The notes below the pieces were generated by a model. It was given only the letters and a program-made list of their open reading frames with translations, was not told the DNA's origin and made no database searches. Positions 16,951 through 25,470 of a DNA stretch of 49,984 nt are shown here, piece after piece. Position 1 is the first letter of the stretch; the number at the start of each line of letters is the position of its first letter. The stretch is from JAPHTQ01 sp050299175 (GTDB lineage: Bacteria; Pseudomonadota; Gammaproteobacteria; Thiohalomonadales; Thiohalomonadaceae), in assembly GCA_050299175.1 (NCBI GenBank), contig JBNKVM010000006.1, forward strand, positions 1-49,984, given 5' to 3'. The position numbers and the translations under genes were made by a program.

Positions 16951-17724
16951 GTGGCCGGATGGCGGCAGTGCAGAAGGGCGTCCCGATGGGGCGCCCTTTT
17001 TGCGTTGGGGTTGGCGGTTTCGCCGCTTGGCGCTTGCCCGCTGGATCGGGCCGACGAGACGGTCGGGGTCGCCTACGTCTACGATGGTGATACGGTTCGC
17101 CTGGAGGATGGGCGTAAGGTACGCTTCGCCGGGATCAACACCCCCGAGATCGATCATAAGTATGGTCGTTCCGAACCCTACGCCGAGGCAGCCAGAGAGC
17201 GGGTTCGGGAACTGATCGGTGACGGCCAGTTGCAGTTACGCTTCGCCGCAGAGCGCAAGGATCGCTACGGACGTTTGCTGGCTCATCCCTATCTGGCCGA
17301 TGGACGTAGCCTGGGCGCCCTGCTGCTGGAGGAAGGGCTGGCCGCCGCGATCTCCATACCGCCGAGCCTGTGGCAGAACCCCTGCTACTACTCTCATGAG
17401 AGAATGGCGCGGGATACCGGGCGCGGAATTTGGTCGGATCGCAGCCTGTTCAAGCAGAGTCGGGAGTTGCGAAAGGGAGACGAGGGCTTTGCCCTGTTGT
17501 CGGCGAGGGTTGAAAAAGTAGCCGAGAGCCGGAACAGTCTCTGGCTGGAGCTGGACGGTGATGCGGCATTGCAGATCCCGCGACGTGATCTGCACTACTT
17601 CAGCGATATCGATCTACGCGCGTTGGTCGGAGAGGAGATAGAGGCCCGTGGCTGGTTGACCTACCATAAGGGCAAGTGGCGTATGCGGGTGGCCCATCCA
17701 GCCGCATTGGTAGTTAAGGATTAG
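16951..17724 (+). CDS. Exported thermonuclease (SNase-like) with C-terminal OB-like domain
   Basis: A 257-residue protein. After an N-terminal signal (RR...WGALFALGLAVSP) comes LGAC with Cys29, a good lipobox, so it is likely a lipoprotein or a secreted nuclease. The SNase core has DGDTVRLEDGRKVRFAGINTPE, with the catalytic Arg and Glu, then ERKDRYGRLLAHPYL with the second Arg. The last 75 residues (SARVEKVAESRNSLWLELDG to MRVAHPAAL) look like a small OB-type nucleic-acid-binding domain. The start is uncertain: GTG 16951, four bases past the rpmE stop, gives a complete signal peptide. Later TTG codons (17005, 17011) lose the basic region. The open frame extends into rpmE, but that part is a shadow. 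The gene probably degrades extracellular DNA or RNA. It precedes the malic enzyme by 20 nt. Confidence 0.8.
   Translation: MAGWRQCRRASRWGALFALGLAVSPLGACPLDRADETVGVAYVYDGDTVRLEDGRKVRFAGINTPEIDHKYGRSEPYAEAARERVRELIGDGQLQLRFAAERKDRYGRLLAHPYLADGRSLGALLLEEGLAAAISIPPSLWQNPCYYSHERMARDTGRGIWSDRSLFKQSRELRKGDEGFALLSARVEKVAESRNSLWLELDGDAALQIPRRDLHYFSDIDLRALVGEEIEARGWLTYHKGKWRMRVAHPAALVVKD
16974..17001 (+). terminator. Hairpin terminator of rpmE, inside the thermonuclease start
   Basis: AAGGGCG (16974-16980) pairs with CGCCCTT (from 16992), an inner CCC/GGG pair extends the stem, and a TTTTTG run follows. It is a typical terminator for rpmE. It lies within the codons for the signal peptide of the thermonuclease at 16951-17724, so transcription into that gene may be attenuated here. 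Confidence 0.65.
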
Positions 17725-17744
17725 AGGGATAACAGGTTAAAGCG

Positions 17745-19007
17745 ATGAGCGACAAATCCACACTGGGCCCGCACGAGCAGGCCTCACTCGAATACCACGC
17801 CAACCCGGTTCCCGGGAAAATCGCCACGGCCATTACCAAGGTTTGCGAGACTCAGCAGCAACTGGCGATGGCCTATACCCCTGGTGTTGCTGTACCGGTG
17901 CAGGCGATCCATGAGGATCCTGCCGACGCCTATCTCTATACCGGCAAGGGCAATCTGGTCGGAGTCATTAGCGATGGTACTGCGGTGTTGGGTCTGGGCA
18001 ATGTCGGCGCCCTGGCGGGCAAGCCGGTAATGGAGGGCAAGGCGGTGTTGTTCAAACGCTTTGCCGATATCAACGTCTTCGACATTGAGGTGCAGGCGGA
18101 GAGTCCCGAGGCCTTTATCGAGGCAGTGGCGGCAATTGCCCCCACCTTCGGCGGCATCAATCTGGAGGATATTGCCGCGCCCCACTGTTTCGAGGTGGAG
18201 CGGCAATTACAGCAGCGACTCGATATCCCGGTTTTCCACGATGACCAGCACGGTACCGCGATCATCATCGCCGCTGGTCTACTCAATGCGCTGGAGCTGC
18301 AGGGTAAGGATTTGGCGCAGGCTCGCATCGTCTGTCTCGGCGCCGGTGCGGCGGGACTGGCGGCGATGCATCTGCTGCTTTCGCTTGGCGCAAAACAGGA
18401 AAACATGCTGTTGGTGGATCGTCACGGCGTGGTCTACAGCGGGCGTGAAGGTGTGAATCAGTACAAGGCGCCCTTCGCCGTGGAGACAGAGCGGCGCACC
18501 CTTATTGATGCGATGGATGGTGCCGATGTTTTTATCGGTGTCTCCGGCGCGAATCTGGTGAGTGAAGAGATGTTGGCTTCGATGGCGCCCAAACCGGTGT
18601 TGTTTGCCCTGGCCAATCCTAATCCTGAGATCCGTCCCGAGGTGGCTCACACCGTACGTGATGACCTGATTATGGCTACCGGGCGTACCGATTACCCAAA
18701 CCAGGTGAACAACGTATTGGGCTTCCCCTTTATCTTTCGCGGCGCCCTCGACGTGCGTGCCAGTTGCATCAACGAGGCGATGAAGATCGCGATGGTGGAA
18801 GCGCTTCGCGATCTAACCCGAGAGCCGGTACCAGCGGTAGTGCTACAGGCATACGGTGTTGAGTCGCTGGAGTTCGGACCGGATTACATTATTCCCAAGC
18901 CTTTCGATCCGCGTCTGATTGAGCGGTTGCCGCCGTTGGTGGCGAAGGCCGCCATCGATAGTGGCGTAGCCAGGGTGCCCTGGCCGGAGCACTACCCGGC
19001 TATTTGA
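17745..19007 (+). CDS. Malic enzyme (oxaloacetate-decarboxylating), short form
   Basis: A 420-residue enzyme that turns malate into pyruvate and CO2 while reducing NAD(P). The N-terminal substrate part has YTPGVAVPV, the Lys of GKAVLFKRFADI and the metal-binding segment NLEDIAAPHCFEVE...VFHDDQHGTA. The nucleotide-binding fold has GAGAAGLAAMHLL, then GVSGANLVSEEML and FALANPNPEI. The phosphotransacetylase-like domain of the long MaeB is absent, so this is the short two-domain form. NAD or NADP preference cannot be told by eye. A weak ribosome site (AGG) lies about 9 nt before the ATG. The stop is followed one base later by repeat copy 3. Confidence 0.95.
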   Translation: MSDKSTLGPHEQASLEYHANPVPGKIATAITKVCETQQQLAMAYTPGVAVPVQAIHEDPADAYLYTGKGNLVGVISDGTAVLGLGNVGALAGKPVMEGKAVLFKRFADINVFDIEVQAESPEAFIEAVAAIAPTFGGINLEDIAAPHCFEVERQLQQRLDIPVFHDDQHGTAIIIAAGLLNALELQGKDLAQARIVCLGAGAAGLAAMHLLLSLGAKQENMLLVDRHGVVYSGREGVNQYKAPFAVETERRTLIDAMDGADVFIGVSGANLVSEEMLASMAPKPVLFALANPNPEIRPEVAHTVRDDLIMATGRTDYPNQVNNVLGFPFIFRGALDVRASCINEAMKIAMVEALRDLTREPVPAVVLQAYGVESLEFGPDYIIPKPFDPRLIERLPPLVAKAAIDSGVARVPWPEHYPAI

Positions 19008-19008
19008 T

Positions 19009-19157
19009 GAGATTCTACTCAGACGGTACGTGAGGGCGTTAAACTCGGTCTTAAAATGCTCATTTACTCGATTGTAAACTGCGCATTTGCGTCCGATTTT
19101 GCACCCAAGGGCATTACCTGCGGGGCACCTTTTCCCGCACTCGTCTGAGCGAATCTC
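19009..19157. repeat. Dispersed intergenic repeat, copy 3 (149 bp)
   Basis: The ends are inverted repeats, GAGATTCTACTCAGACG and CGTCTGAGCGAATCTC, a different end sequence from copies 1, 2 and 4. The inside keeps the family core AATGCTCATTTACT, GTAAACTGCGC and CACCCAAGGGCATTACCTGCGGGGCACCTT (two runs split for length: the second begins at 19101). It sits between the malic enzyme stop (19005-19007) and the stop of the next, convergent gene (19156-19158), which it overlaps. Confidence 0.8.
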
Positions 19158-19773
19158 AATAACCTGCTATCAATAGTTTTTCCAGTTGTGCGCGTTCTGC
19201 GCGCTGCATCGGCTTACCGTCCACTGGACTGAGCGGTGCACGTTTACGCTCCTGTGGCGAGAAAACCGTTAGCTGGATCTCGTGCTCCCCGGCGATGAAG
19301 CTGAACTTGGGCCGTAGCTCGATCTTGCTGTTACCGTAACGGACCCGTCGTTCTCCCTGCTCGAACGGTATCTCCTTATCCATTAAAAAGATCAGCACCT
19401 CCTCCGCGGTATCGGCGAAGAGATGGAGATAGACAGGGGTGTGTTCGTCGGCCGTGCCGTTGAGGATCGGGCCGACCAGGCAGGGACGAAAATCGGTCAG
19501 CAGGTCCATCGCCTGCAGGGCGGTTTGTCGTAAGCTGAGGAGGTGGCGAGGTTGGCTGTTGCCGCGAAACAGGCGCTGCTGTTCCTGTAGAGCCTGTTCG
19601 ATTTCCGTGTGGTCCGGCAGTTGGCGTTGGTCGCTAACGCCATGTTGCGCGGCGGCCTTGCGCAGTGCGGTGACGAAGTCCCGTTGTCCGTCCTCAAGCA
19701 GAAGTCGGGCGGCACTCTGCGCCAGCAGGTGGCGCAGACGTGGGTCCGGTGACGCCGGGCGGCGTTTACCCAT
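19156..19773 (-). CDS. Conserved hypothetical protein (nucleotidyltransferase-like?)
   Basis: A 205-residue soluble protein. The first third (MGKRRPASPDPRLRHLLAQSAARLLLEDG) is basic and helical. The middle contains FRPCLVGPILNGTADEHTPVYLHLFADT, which resembles conserved uncharacterised proteobacterial proteins with a minimal nucleotidyltransferase-like strand pattern. The last part is KPMQRAERAQLEKLL. I do not recognise a named family and the fold suggestion is weak. It starts 5 nt after the mrcA stop on the same strand, so it is probably cotranscribed with PBP1A. Its stop codon overlaps the end of repeat copy 3. Confidence 0.75.
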   Translation of the reverse strand: MGKRRPASPDPRLRHLLAQSAARLLLEDGQRDFVTALRKAAAQHGVSDQRQLPDHTEIEQALQEQQRLFRGNSQPRHLLSLRQTALQAMDLLTDFRPCLVGPILNGTADEHTPVYLHLFADTAEEVLIFLMDKEIPFEQGERRVRYGNSKIELRPKFSFIAGEHEIQLTVFSPQERKRAPLSPVDGKPMQRAERAQLEKLLIAGY

Positions 19774-19778
19774 ATGAC

Positions 19779-22382
19779 CTAGAACAGCTGCTCGGTGATC
19801 GCCGAACCGCCACTACCGTTACCGCCGTTTTCACCGTTCTCGCCATCAGGGAGGACTGGCTGTGCCGTACCGGGTTGCGGCGCGTTTTCGACCCGGAACA
19901 GTTCGAAGATCGCATCCGGGTTGTCAGCCGAGGTGTACTGGCCTGTTTGGGCGTCGATGCGTACCGAGACCATGCCCTCTGGTTGCGGCATGGTGTGTTC
20001 CGGGCGGTCGCGCAGTGCTTCGCGCATATAATCGATCCACATTGGCAGGGCAGCGCCTGCGCCGGTCTCACGGTTACCGAGGGGGCGAGGATTGTCGAAG
20101 CCGACCCAGACGGTGGTGACCACGTCGTTGTTGTAGCCGGAGAACCAAGCATCACGCTGGTCATTGGTAGTGCCGGTCTTACCGGCCAGATCGTGGCGAC
20201 GTAGCTGCAAGGCACGACGGCCGGTACCGCGCTTGATCACGTCCTGCATGATGGAGCGGATCAGGTAAATGTTACGCGGGTCGACGGTGCGCGGCGCAAA
20301 CAGCTCGCCGTTTTCTTCGACCGGTAGCAGCGAGCCATCCTGTTGTTCCGCTTCCACCATCTCCTTGACCGGGCCGTCGACAGTGGCGTCGGTTGGCGAT
20401 TCTTCGGTCACCGTGGTGGTTATTTGCTCTGGCTGTTCGGTGGGTGTTTCAGTTTCAGGATTGATCGGTCCCAGAGCTGCGGCCATTTGTGCTGCCAGTT
20501 CCCGCTCTCGCTCCAGTTTCTTATGGCACTCATCGTCGCAGGCGAGTGGCGGTTTTGCCTCGAACAGAATGTTGCCGTCGCTGTCTTCGATGCGCTGAAT
20601 GAAGAAGGGATCGATGAGGAAGCCGCCGTTGGCGAAGGTAGCGTAGCCGCGCACGATTTCGTATGGCGTGAGTGCGGCGCTACCCAGGGCGAGGGAAAGA
20701 TCGCGGGGTAGGCGTTCCGGGCTGAAACCGAATTTGCTCACATAGCGGATGGCGGTGCTGATGCCGATGCTGTTGAGCAGGCGAATGGAAACCAGGTTGC
20801 GTGAGTTTACCAGGGCCTCACGCAGGCGGGTCGGGCCATAAAATTTACCGCTATAGTTTTCCGGGCGCCATTCGCTCTCCAGGGCGCTATCTTCGAAAAC
20901 CACCGGGGCATCATTGATAATGCTGGCAGCAGTGAAGCCGTTATCCAGTGCGGCGGAGTAGACGAATGGCTTAAAGTTGGAGCCGGGCTGACGTTCCGCC
21001 TGGGTGACCCGGTTGAACTTGCTGGCGAAGAAGTCGAAACCACCGGTCAGTGCCTGTACCGCACCGTTGTTGGGGTCGAGAGAGACCAGCGCACCGGCAA
21101 CTTCGGGCACCTGCACCAGTTGCCACTCACCCTCGGCATTTTGTTCAACCCGGATCACATCACCCTTGGTGAGGATATCTGCGGCGGTGGTCGGTTCATC
21201 TCCCATGGTGTTGTCGTCGATGTAGCGGCGCGCCCACTGCATGCCAGTCCAGGGCAAGACGTGCAGGCTGGCATTGGATAAGGCGATGACAGCCTCGGTC
21301 TCTGACAGGGCAACCACCACGGCCGGTTGCAGGCCACCGATAGTAGAGCTATCTTCCAGTGCCTGGAGCCACTCGGTGGAACCGGCATCTTCGCTCAGTT
21401 CCACATGTTTCTCTGGACCGCGAAAACCGTGGCGGTGTTCGTATTCGATCAGGTTGTTGTGGATCGCCCTGTTCGCCGCTCGCTGCAGATTGCTACCGAT
21501 GGTGGTAAAGACGTTATAACCGTAGCTGTACGCCTCCTTGCCGTAGCGCTCCACCATTTCCGCTCGCACCATTTCCGCTAGATAGGGGGCATCCAGTTCG
21601 GTGCCGAAGGAGTGCTCTTCTGCGGTAACCTCTGCGGTGAGTGCATCCTGATACTGGGTATCGGTAATGTAATCCAGCTCTTTCATCCGTCGCAGGACAT
21701 AGTTGCGGCGCAGCACGGCACGTTCGGGGTTGACGATGGGGTTATAGGTGGAAGGGGCCTTGGGCAGGCCGGCGACCATGGCCAGTTGAGGCAGGGTCAG
21801 TTCGGCCAATTCCTTGCCATAGTAAATTTGGGCGGCGGCGGCGAATCCGTAGGCGCGCTTGCCCAGGTAGATCTTGTTCAGATAGAGCTCAAGGATCTCC
21901 TCTTTGCTTAATTCGTTCTCGATCTTGAGCGAGAGGAGAATTTCGTTGAGTTTGCGCGAGTAGGTCTTTTCCCGGCTGAGGAAGAAATTGCGTGCCACCT
22001 GCATGGTGATGGTGCTGCCACCCTGACCACGCTCGCCGGTTTGCACCAGGTGGATAAAGGCGCGTATAAGTCCTTGATAATCAACACCAGGATGCTCGAA
22101 AAAGCGGTTGTCCTCAGCGGCTAGAACAGCGTGGATCAGTTGTGGAGGAAATTGGTCGTAGCGCAGGGGCACGCGCTTCATTTCGCCATATTCGGCGATC
22201 AGCAGGCCATCGCGGCTGAATATTCGCAGGGGGACCTGTAGGCGAACATCCTTAAGTGCCTCAATATCGGGCAGCTTGGGGGCCAAGTAGAGGTAGATGG
22301 CGGTGAGGCCGATGAAACCGGCCAGGGAAATCACCAGGGTGGCACGGAGCACCTGGCGCCTGTCAGGGAGGCGGAGTTTCAT
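19779..22382 (-). CDS. mrcA: Penicillin-binding protein 1A (bifunctional)
   Basis: An 867-residue class A PBP that polymerises and crosslinks peptidoglycan. One membrane segment covers residues 13-33. The glycosyltransferase domain has EDNRFFEHPGVD (90-101), GGSTITMQ (121-128) and EILELYLNKIYLG. The transpeptidase motifs are SNFK (catalytic Ser468), SRN (527-529) and KTGTT (735-739). Between the last two, about residues 640-700, there is an acidic low-complexity insert rich in Thr, Glu and Pro. The start is ATG 22382. The open frame runs on upstream to 22964 only as an antisense shadow of pilM. No strong ribosome site is visible. The gene is divergent from pilM, the usual position in gammaproteobacteria. 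Confidence 0.96.
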   Translation of the reverse strand: MKLRLPDRRQVLRATLVISLAGFIGLTAIYLYLAPKLPDIEALKDVRLQVPLRIFSRDGLLIAEYGEMKRVPLRYDQFPPQLIHAVLAAEDNRFFEHPGVDYQGLIRAFIHLVQTGERGQGGSTITMQVARNFFLSREKTYSRKLNEILLSLKIENELSKEEILELYLNKIYLGKRAYGFAAAAQIYYGKELAELTLPQLAMVAGLPKAPSTYNPIVNPERAVLRRNYVLRRMKELDYITDTQYQDALTAEVTAEEHSFGTELDAPYLAEMVRAEMVERYGKEAYSYGYNVFTTIGSNLQRAANRAIHNNLIEYEHRHGFRGPEKHVELSEDAGSTEWLQALEDSSTIGGLQPAVVVALSETEAVIALSNASLHVLPWTGMQWARRYIDDNTMGDEPTTAADILTKGDVIRVEQNAEGEWQLVQVPEVAGALVSLDPNNGAVQALTGGFDFFASKFNRVTQAERQPGSNFKPFVYSAALDNGFTAASIINDAPVVFEDSALESEWRPENYSGKFYGPTRLREALVNSRNLVSIRLLNSIGISTAIRYVSKFGFSPERLPRDLSLALGSAALTPYEIVRGYATFANGGFLIDPFFIQRIEDSDGNILFEAKPPLACDDECHKKLERERELAAQMAAALGPINPETETPTEQPEQITTTVTEESPTDATVDGPVKEMVEAEQQDGSLLPVEENGELFAPRTVDPRNIYLIRSIMQDVIKRGTGRRALQLRRHDLAGKTGTTNDQRDAWFSGYNNDVVTTVWVGFDNPRPLGNRETGAGAALPMWIDYMREALRDRPEHTMPQPEGMVSVRIDAQTGQYTSADNPDAIFELFRVENAPQPGTAQPVLPDGENGENGGNGSGGSAITEQLF

Positions 22383-22479
22383 TGTGTATAGCTGTTTAGC
22401 GTCGCTCAAAGATGAATTAAGCGCCCGAGTATAAAGCTTTTTTGTGGCGTTCTCTAACGCCGAGTCGACAAATAATAGG

Positions 22480-22508
22480 TTGACCCACACTTGACTCTGG
22501 TATTTAAT
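22480..22508 (+). promoter_or_regulatory. Candidate sigma70 promoter of the pilMNOPQ operon
   Basis: TTGACC (22480-22485, 5 of 6) is followed after 17 bp by TTTAAT (22503-22508, 5 of 6). This leaves a leader of about 50 nt to the pilM ATG, which has AGGA 9-10 nt upstream. A small hairpin, GGCGTT-CTCT-AACGCC (22446-22461), lies just upstream and could be an operator or part of the divergent mrcA control region. Confidence 0.6.
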
Positions 22509-22562
22509 GTTGTTAAACAGGTAAGTCATGTAACCTTGGATATATAAAGGAAAAACGCCTAG

Positions 22563-23627
22563 ATGTTCACGCTCCTCGGAAGGAACAAACCGGCCATTCT
22601 GGGGCTCGACATCAGCACAACCGCGGTCAAGCTGCTGGAGCTGAGCAAAAGCGGCAACCGCTACCGTGTTGAGAGCTACGCGGTTGAGCCGCTGCCGCCG
22701 AACTCGGTCATCGAGAAAAACATCTCCGACGAGAACGCAGTTGGTGAGGCGATCAAACGTGCGGTAAAGCGCTCTGGTACCAAACTCAAGGATGCCGCCG
22801 CCGCTGTGGCCGGTTCCGCGGTTATCACCAAGGTTATCTCCATGCCCGCCTCCCTGTCCGACGACGACATGGAAGGGCAGATCCAGCTTGAAGCCGATCA
22901 ATACATCCCCTATCCCTTGGAAGAGGTAAACCTCGATTTCGAGGTGATTGGTCCCACCGAACATGATCCCGAGCGTGTCGATGTATTATTGGCCGCGTCA
23001 CGTAGCGAAAACGTGGACACGAGGGTCTACGCTATCGAACTGGCAGGGTTGCACGCCAAGGTCATTGACGTTGAGGCCTATGCCATGGAAAACGCTTTCA
23101 CTCTGTTAAAGGAACAGATGCCTGACCACGGCCTGGACAAAACTATTGCCGTGGTTGATATCGGCGCCACCATGACCACCCTGAACGTACTGCACGATCT
23201 GAAAACCATCTATACCCGTGAGCAGGTTTTCGGCGGTAAGCAGCTTACCGAAGAGATTCAGCGTCGCTACGGTCTTTCTTATGAAGAGGCCGGTATGGCC
23301 AAGCGCCAGGGTGGTCTGCCCGATAACTATGGTCCTGAGGTCTTAGACCCGTTCAAAGAGGCGATGGCGCAACAGGTGAGCCGTTCACTGCAGTTTTTCT
23401 TTTCCTCCAGTCAGTACAACAGTGTCGACCATATCGTGCTAGCAGGCGGTAGTTCTTCCATTGTCGGTATTGATGAACTGATTGAGCAAAATCAGGGAGT
23501 CCCGACAACGGTAGCAAACCCATTTTCCAATATGATTATTTCGCCAAAGATTAAGGCGCAGGTACTGAGTAACGATGCTCCTGCGCTGATGATCGCCTGT
23601 GGCCTTGCGCTGAGGAGTTTCGACTAA
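22563..23627 (+). CDS. pilM: Type IV pilus assembly protein PilM
   Basis: A 354-residue actin-like cytoplasmic ATPase-fold protein that binds the N-terminal tail of PilN and forms the base of the pilus alignment complex. The phosphate-1 loop is GLDISTTAVKLLELS, the second is VVDIGATMTTLNVL, and the adenosine loop is VLAGGSSSIVG. Length is normal. It is the first gene of pilMNOPQ, behind a clear promoter. Its codon use is GC-rich like the flanking housekeeping genes (62% G+C in 22621-22680, counted by hand), in contrast to pilN-pilQ that follow. The stop overlaps the pilN ATG (TAATG). Confidence 0.97.
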   Translation: MFTLLGRNKPAILGLDISTTAVKLLELSKSGNRYRVESYAVEPLPPNSVIEKNISDENAVGEAIKRAVKRSGTKLKDAAAAVAGSAVITKVISMPASLSDDDMEGQIQLEADQYIPYPLEEVNLDFEVIGPTEHDPERVDVLLAASRSENVDTRVYAIELAGLHAKVIDVEAYAMENAFTLLKEQMPDHGLDKTIAVVDIGATMTTLNVLHDLKTIYTREQVFGGKQLTEEIQRRYGLSYEEAGMAKRQGGLPDNYGPEVLDPFKEAMAQQVSRSLQFFFSSSQYNSVDHIVLAGGSSSIVGIDELIEQNQGVPTTVANPFSNMIISPKIKAQVLSNDAPALMIACGLALRSFD

Positions 23628-24193
23628 TGGCGCATATCAATTTACTTCCCTGGCGCGAAGAGCTACGGCAACAGCGTAAGAAAGAATTTTTTACTGTAGT
23701 TGGTGGTATGGCGGTTGTTGCAGCTGGCTTAGTACTCGTTGCTCACGTTTACGTTGGGCTCCTCATTGATGGACAGGAAACACGCAACGATATCTTGAAG
23801 CAGGAAATTAAGCGTGTAGAGGACAAAATTAAGGAAATTAGCGAGCTGGAGAAGAAAAAAGAGCAGCTTGTTGCAAGAATGCGTGTTATCGAGGAATTGC
23901 AAAGTAATCGTCCAGAAGTTGTTCATCTGTTTGATGAGATTGCACGAGCTGTTCCCGAAGGACTCTATCTTGTTTCATTACAGCAGAAGGGGCGTACTGT
24001 AACCATCAAAGGGATGGCTCAATCGAATGCGCGGGTCTCAGCGTTTATGCGTAGTCTTGAAGCATCGTCTTGGTTCGGTGAACCGAAACTTGATGTGATT
24101 TCCGCCAAAAATAATGCTAGGGAACAAGCTGAGGGTTCACGCGAATTTACGTTACAAGTGGATCAGTCCGGTGGTAAAGAGGCGGCAAAATGA
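23627..24193 (+). CDS. pilN: Type IV pilus assembly protein PilN
   Basis: A 188-residue inner-membrane protein. The short cytoplasmic tail MAHINLLPWREELR, the INLLPWRE motif that binds PilM, is fully conserved. One membrane segment follows (VVGGMAVVAAGLVLVAHVYVGLLI), then a coiled coil (residues 50-90, EIKRVEDKIKEISELEKKKEQL) and a periplasmic ferredoxin-like domain. It pairs with PilO. The ATG overlaps the pilM stop by one base, and its own end overlaps pilO by four bases, so translation is coupled. From here on the base composition is lower in GC than in pilM. Confidence 0.96.
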   Translation: MAHINLLPWREELRQQRKKEFFTVVGGMAVVAAGLVLVAHVYVGLLIDGQETRNDILKQEIKRVEDKIKEISELEKKKEQLVARMRVIEELQSNRPEVVHLFDEIARAVPEGLYLVSLQQKGRTVTIKGMAQSNARVSAFMRSLEASSWFGEPKLDVISAKNNAREQAEGSREFTLQVDQSGGKEAAK

Positions 24194-24831
24194 ATGTAAC
24201 TGAATTTGCTGAACAGCTGCAAAATCTTGATCCGAATAATATCGGCAATTGGCCTGTTCCGATTCGTGTGGTCCTTGTACTCATAGTCTTTGGTGCGGTA
24301 TTGGTTGCAGGATACTATTTGGATACGCAACAGCAGCGTGAAAATCTTGAGCGAGTACAACGTGCGGAAGATGGTTTAAGAAAGGATTTTGAAAAAAAAC
24401 AGGCCAAGGCAGTTAATCTTGAAGCATATAAAGCGCAGATGGTTGAAATGGAAGAATCATTTGGAACGATGTTGCGCCAATTGCCAAGTAAGACGGAAGT
24501 TGCGGATATGTTGGTCGATATTACACAAACTGGTCTGGCGAGTGGCCTCGAATTTGAGCTTTTTAAGCCACAGGGTGAAAAACGTAAAGAGTTTTACGCA
24601 GAACTACCGATTTCGATAAAGGTGAAGGGTAACTACCATAATCTCGGTAAATTTGTAAGTGGCATGGCGGCATTACCTAGAATTGTTACGCTGCATGATA
24701 TTGATATCAAAACTGATAAATCCGGCCAGCTTGCCATGAGTGCAACAGGTAAGACTTACAGATATCTTGATGAGGAAGAGATCGCAGCAGGCAAGGCAAA
24801 AAGTGGTAGAAAATCCCGGCGTCGTAGATAA
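24190..24831 (+). CDS. pilO: Type IV pilus assembly protein PilO
   Basis: A 213-residue partner of PilN. The N-terminus (MNVTEFAEQLQNLDPNNIGNWP) is cytoplasmic, followed by a membrane segment (VVLVLIVFGAVLVAGYYL), a coiled coil (RENLERVQRAEDGLRKDFEKKQ) and a periplasmic domain with LPSKTEVADMLVDIT and the VKGNYHNLGKFVSGMAALPRIV strand pattern typical of PilO. It links PilN to the lipoprotein PilP. The C-terminus is very basic (KAKSGRKSRRRR). The start overlaps the pilN stop (ATGA). Confidence 0.95.
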   Translation: MNVTEFAEQLQNLDPNNIGNWPVPIRVVLVLIVFGAVLVAGYYLDTQQQRENLERVQRAEDGLRKDFEKKQAKAVNLEAYKAQMVEMEESFGTMLRQLPSKTEVADMLVDITQTGLASGLEFELFKPQGEKRKEFYAELPISIKVKGNYHNLGKFVSGMAALPRIVTLHDIDIKTDKSGQLAMSATGKTYRYLDEEEIAAGKAKSGRKSRRRR

Positions 24832-24908
24832 GCGGCACTAGTTGTGTAATTGGAAAACCTGGGCTTCTTGATATGTTACTGCACAGAAACAATGTGAAGG
24901 GTGTTCAA

Positions 24909-25445
24909 ATGAGTGTTCGCATGATGGATGTTTTCCGCATTGTATGCATAGCGGCGCTCATTGTTACTGTGCTTCCCGGTTGTAGCAGCAGTGAAAATGA
25001 TGACTTGATTTCATATATCAGTAAGGTGAAGGCGAAGCCCGCAGGCAAAATATCTCCGGTTCCAGAGTTTAAGCCATATGAAACATTTGCCTATGCGGAA
25101 ACAAATTTGCGAGATCCATTTAATGTGATCACAGACAAGGAAACAACCGAACAAGGGGCCGGGTTTGCACTTAGGCCAAACATGAATCGTAACAAGGAAG
25201 CTCTTGAAGAGTATCCGCTAGATACTTTGCATTTTGTGGGGCATTTGGAAAAAGATGGTGAAAAATGGGCCATTATAACTTCGCCAGACCATTTGGTTTA
25301 TCGAGTCAAAGTTGGGAATCATTTAGGTACAAATTACGGTGAAATCGTTGCGATAAATGAAACCCAAATCGACATTAAAGAAATTATCCAAGATGGTCTT
25401 GGTGGTTGGATTGAGCGTGAAGCCGCACTGAGTTTGACCGAGTAA
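24909..25445 (+). CDS. pilP: Type IV pilus lipoprotein PilP
   Basis: A 178-residue periplasmic lipoprotein connecting the PilN-PilO complex to the secretin PilQ. The signal peptide ends in VLPGC, a good lipobox. A disordered linker follows (KVKAKPAGKISPVPEFKPYETF). Then comes the beta-sandwich domain with FAYAETNLRDPF, the conserved ...DPF motif, and later YPLDTLHFVGHLEKDGEKWAII, typical of PilP. The start is ATG 24909, with AAGGGTG upstream. An in-frame ATG at 24873 lacks a ribosome site and would spoil the signal peptide. A 77-nt gap separates it from pilO. Confidence 0.95.
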   Translation: MSVRMMDVFRIVCIAALIVTVLPGCSSSENDDLISYISKVKAKPAGKISPVPEFKPYETFAYAETNLRDPFNVITDKETTEQGAGFALRPNMNRNKEALEEYPLDTLHFVGHLEKDGEKWAIITSPDHLVYRVKVGNHLGTNYGEIVAINETQIDIKEIIQDGLGGWIEREAALSLTE

Positions 25446-25470
25446 CAGCCTCGGCTGTGGGAGTATTGAA

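Noticed and set aside
22383..22964. N-terminal extension of PBP1A open frame
   Set aside because: It runs antisense through pilM and has no signal or domain. The MKLRL start at 22382 fits the family.
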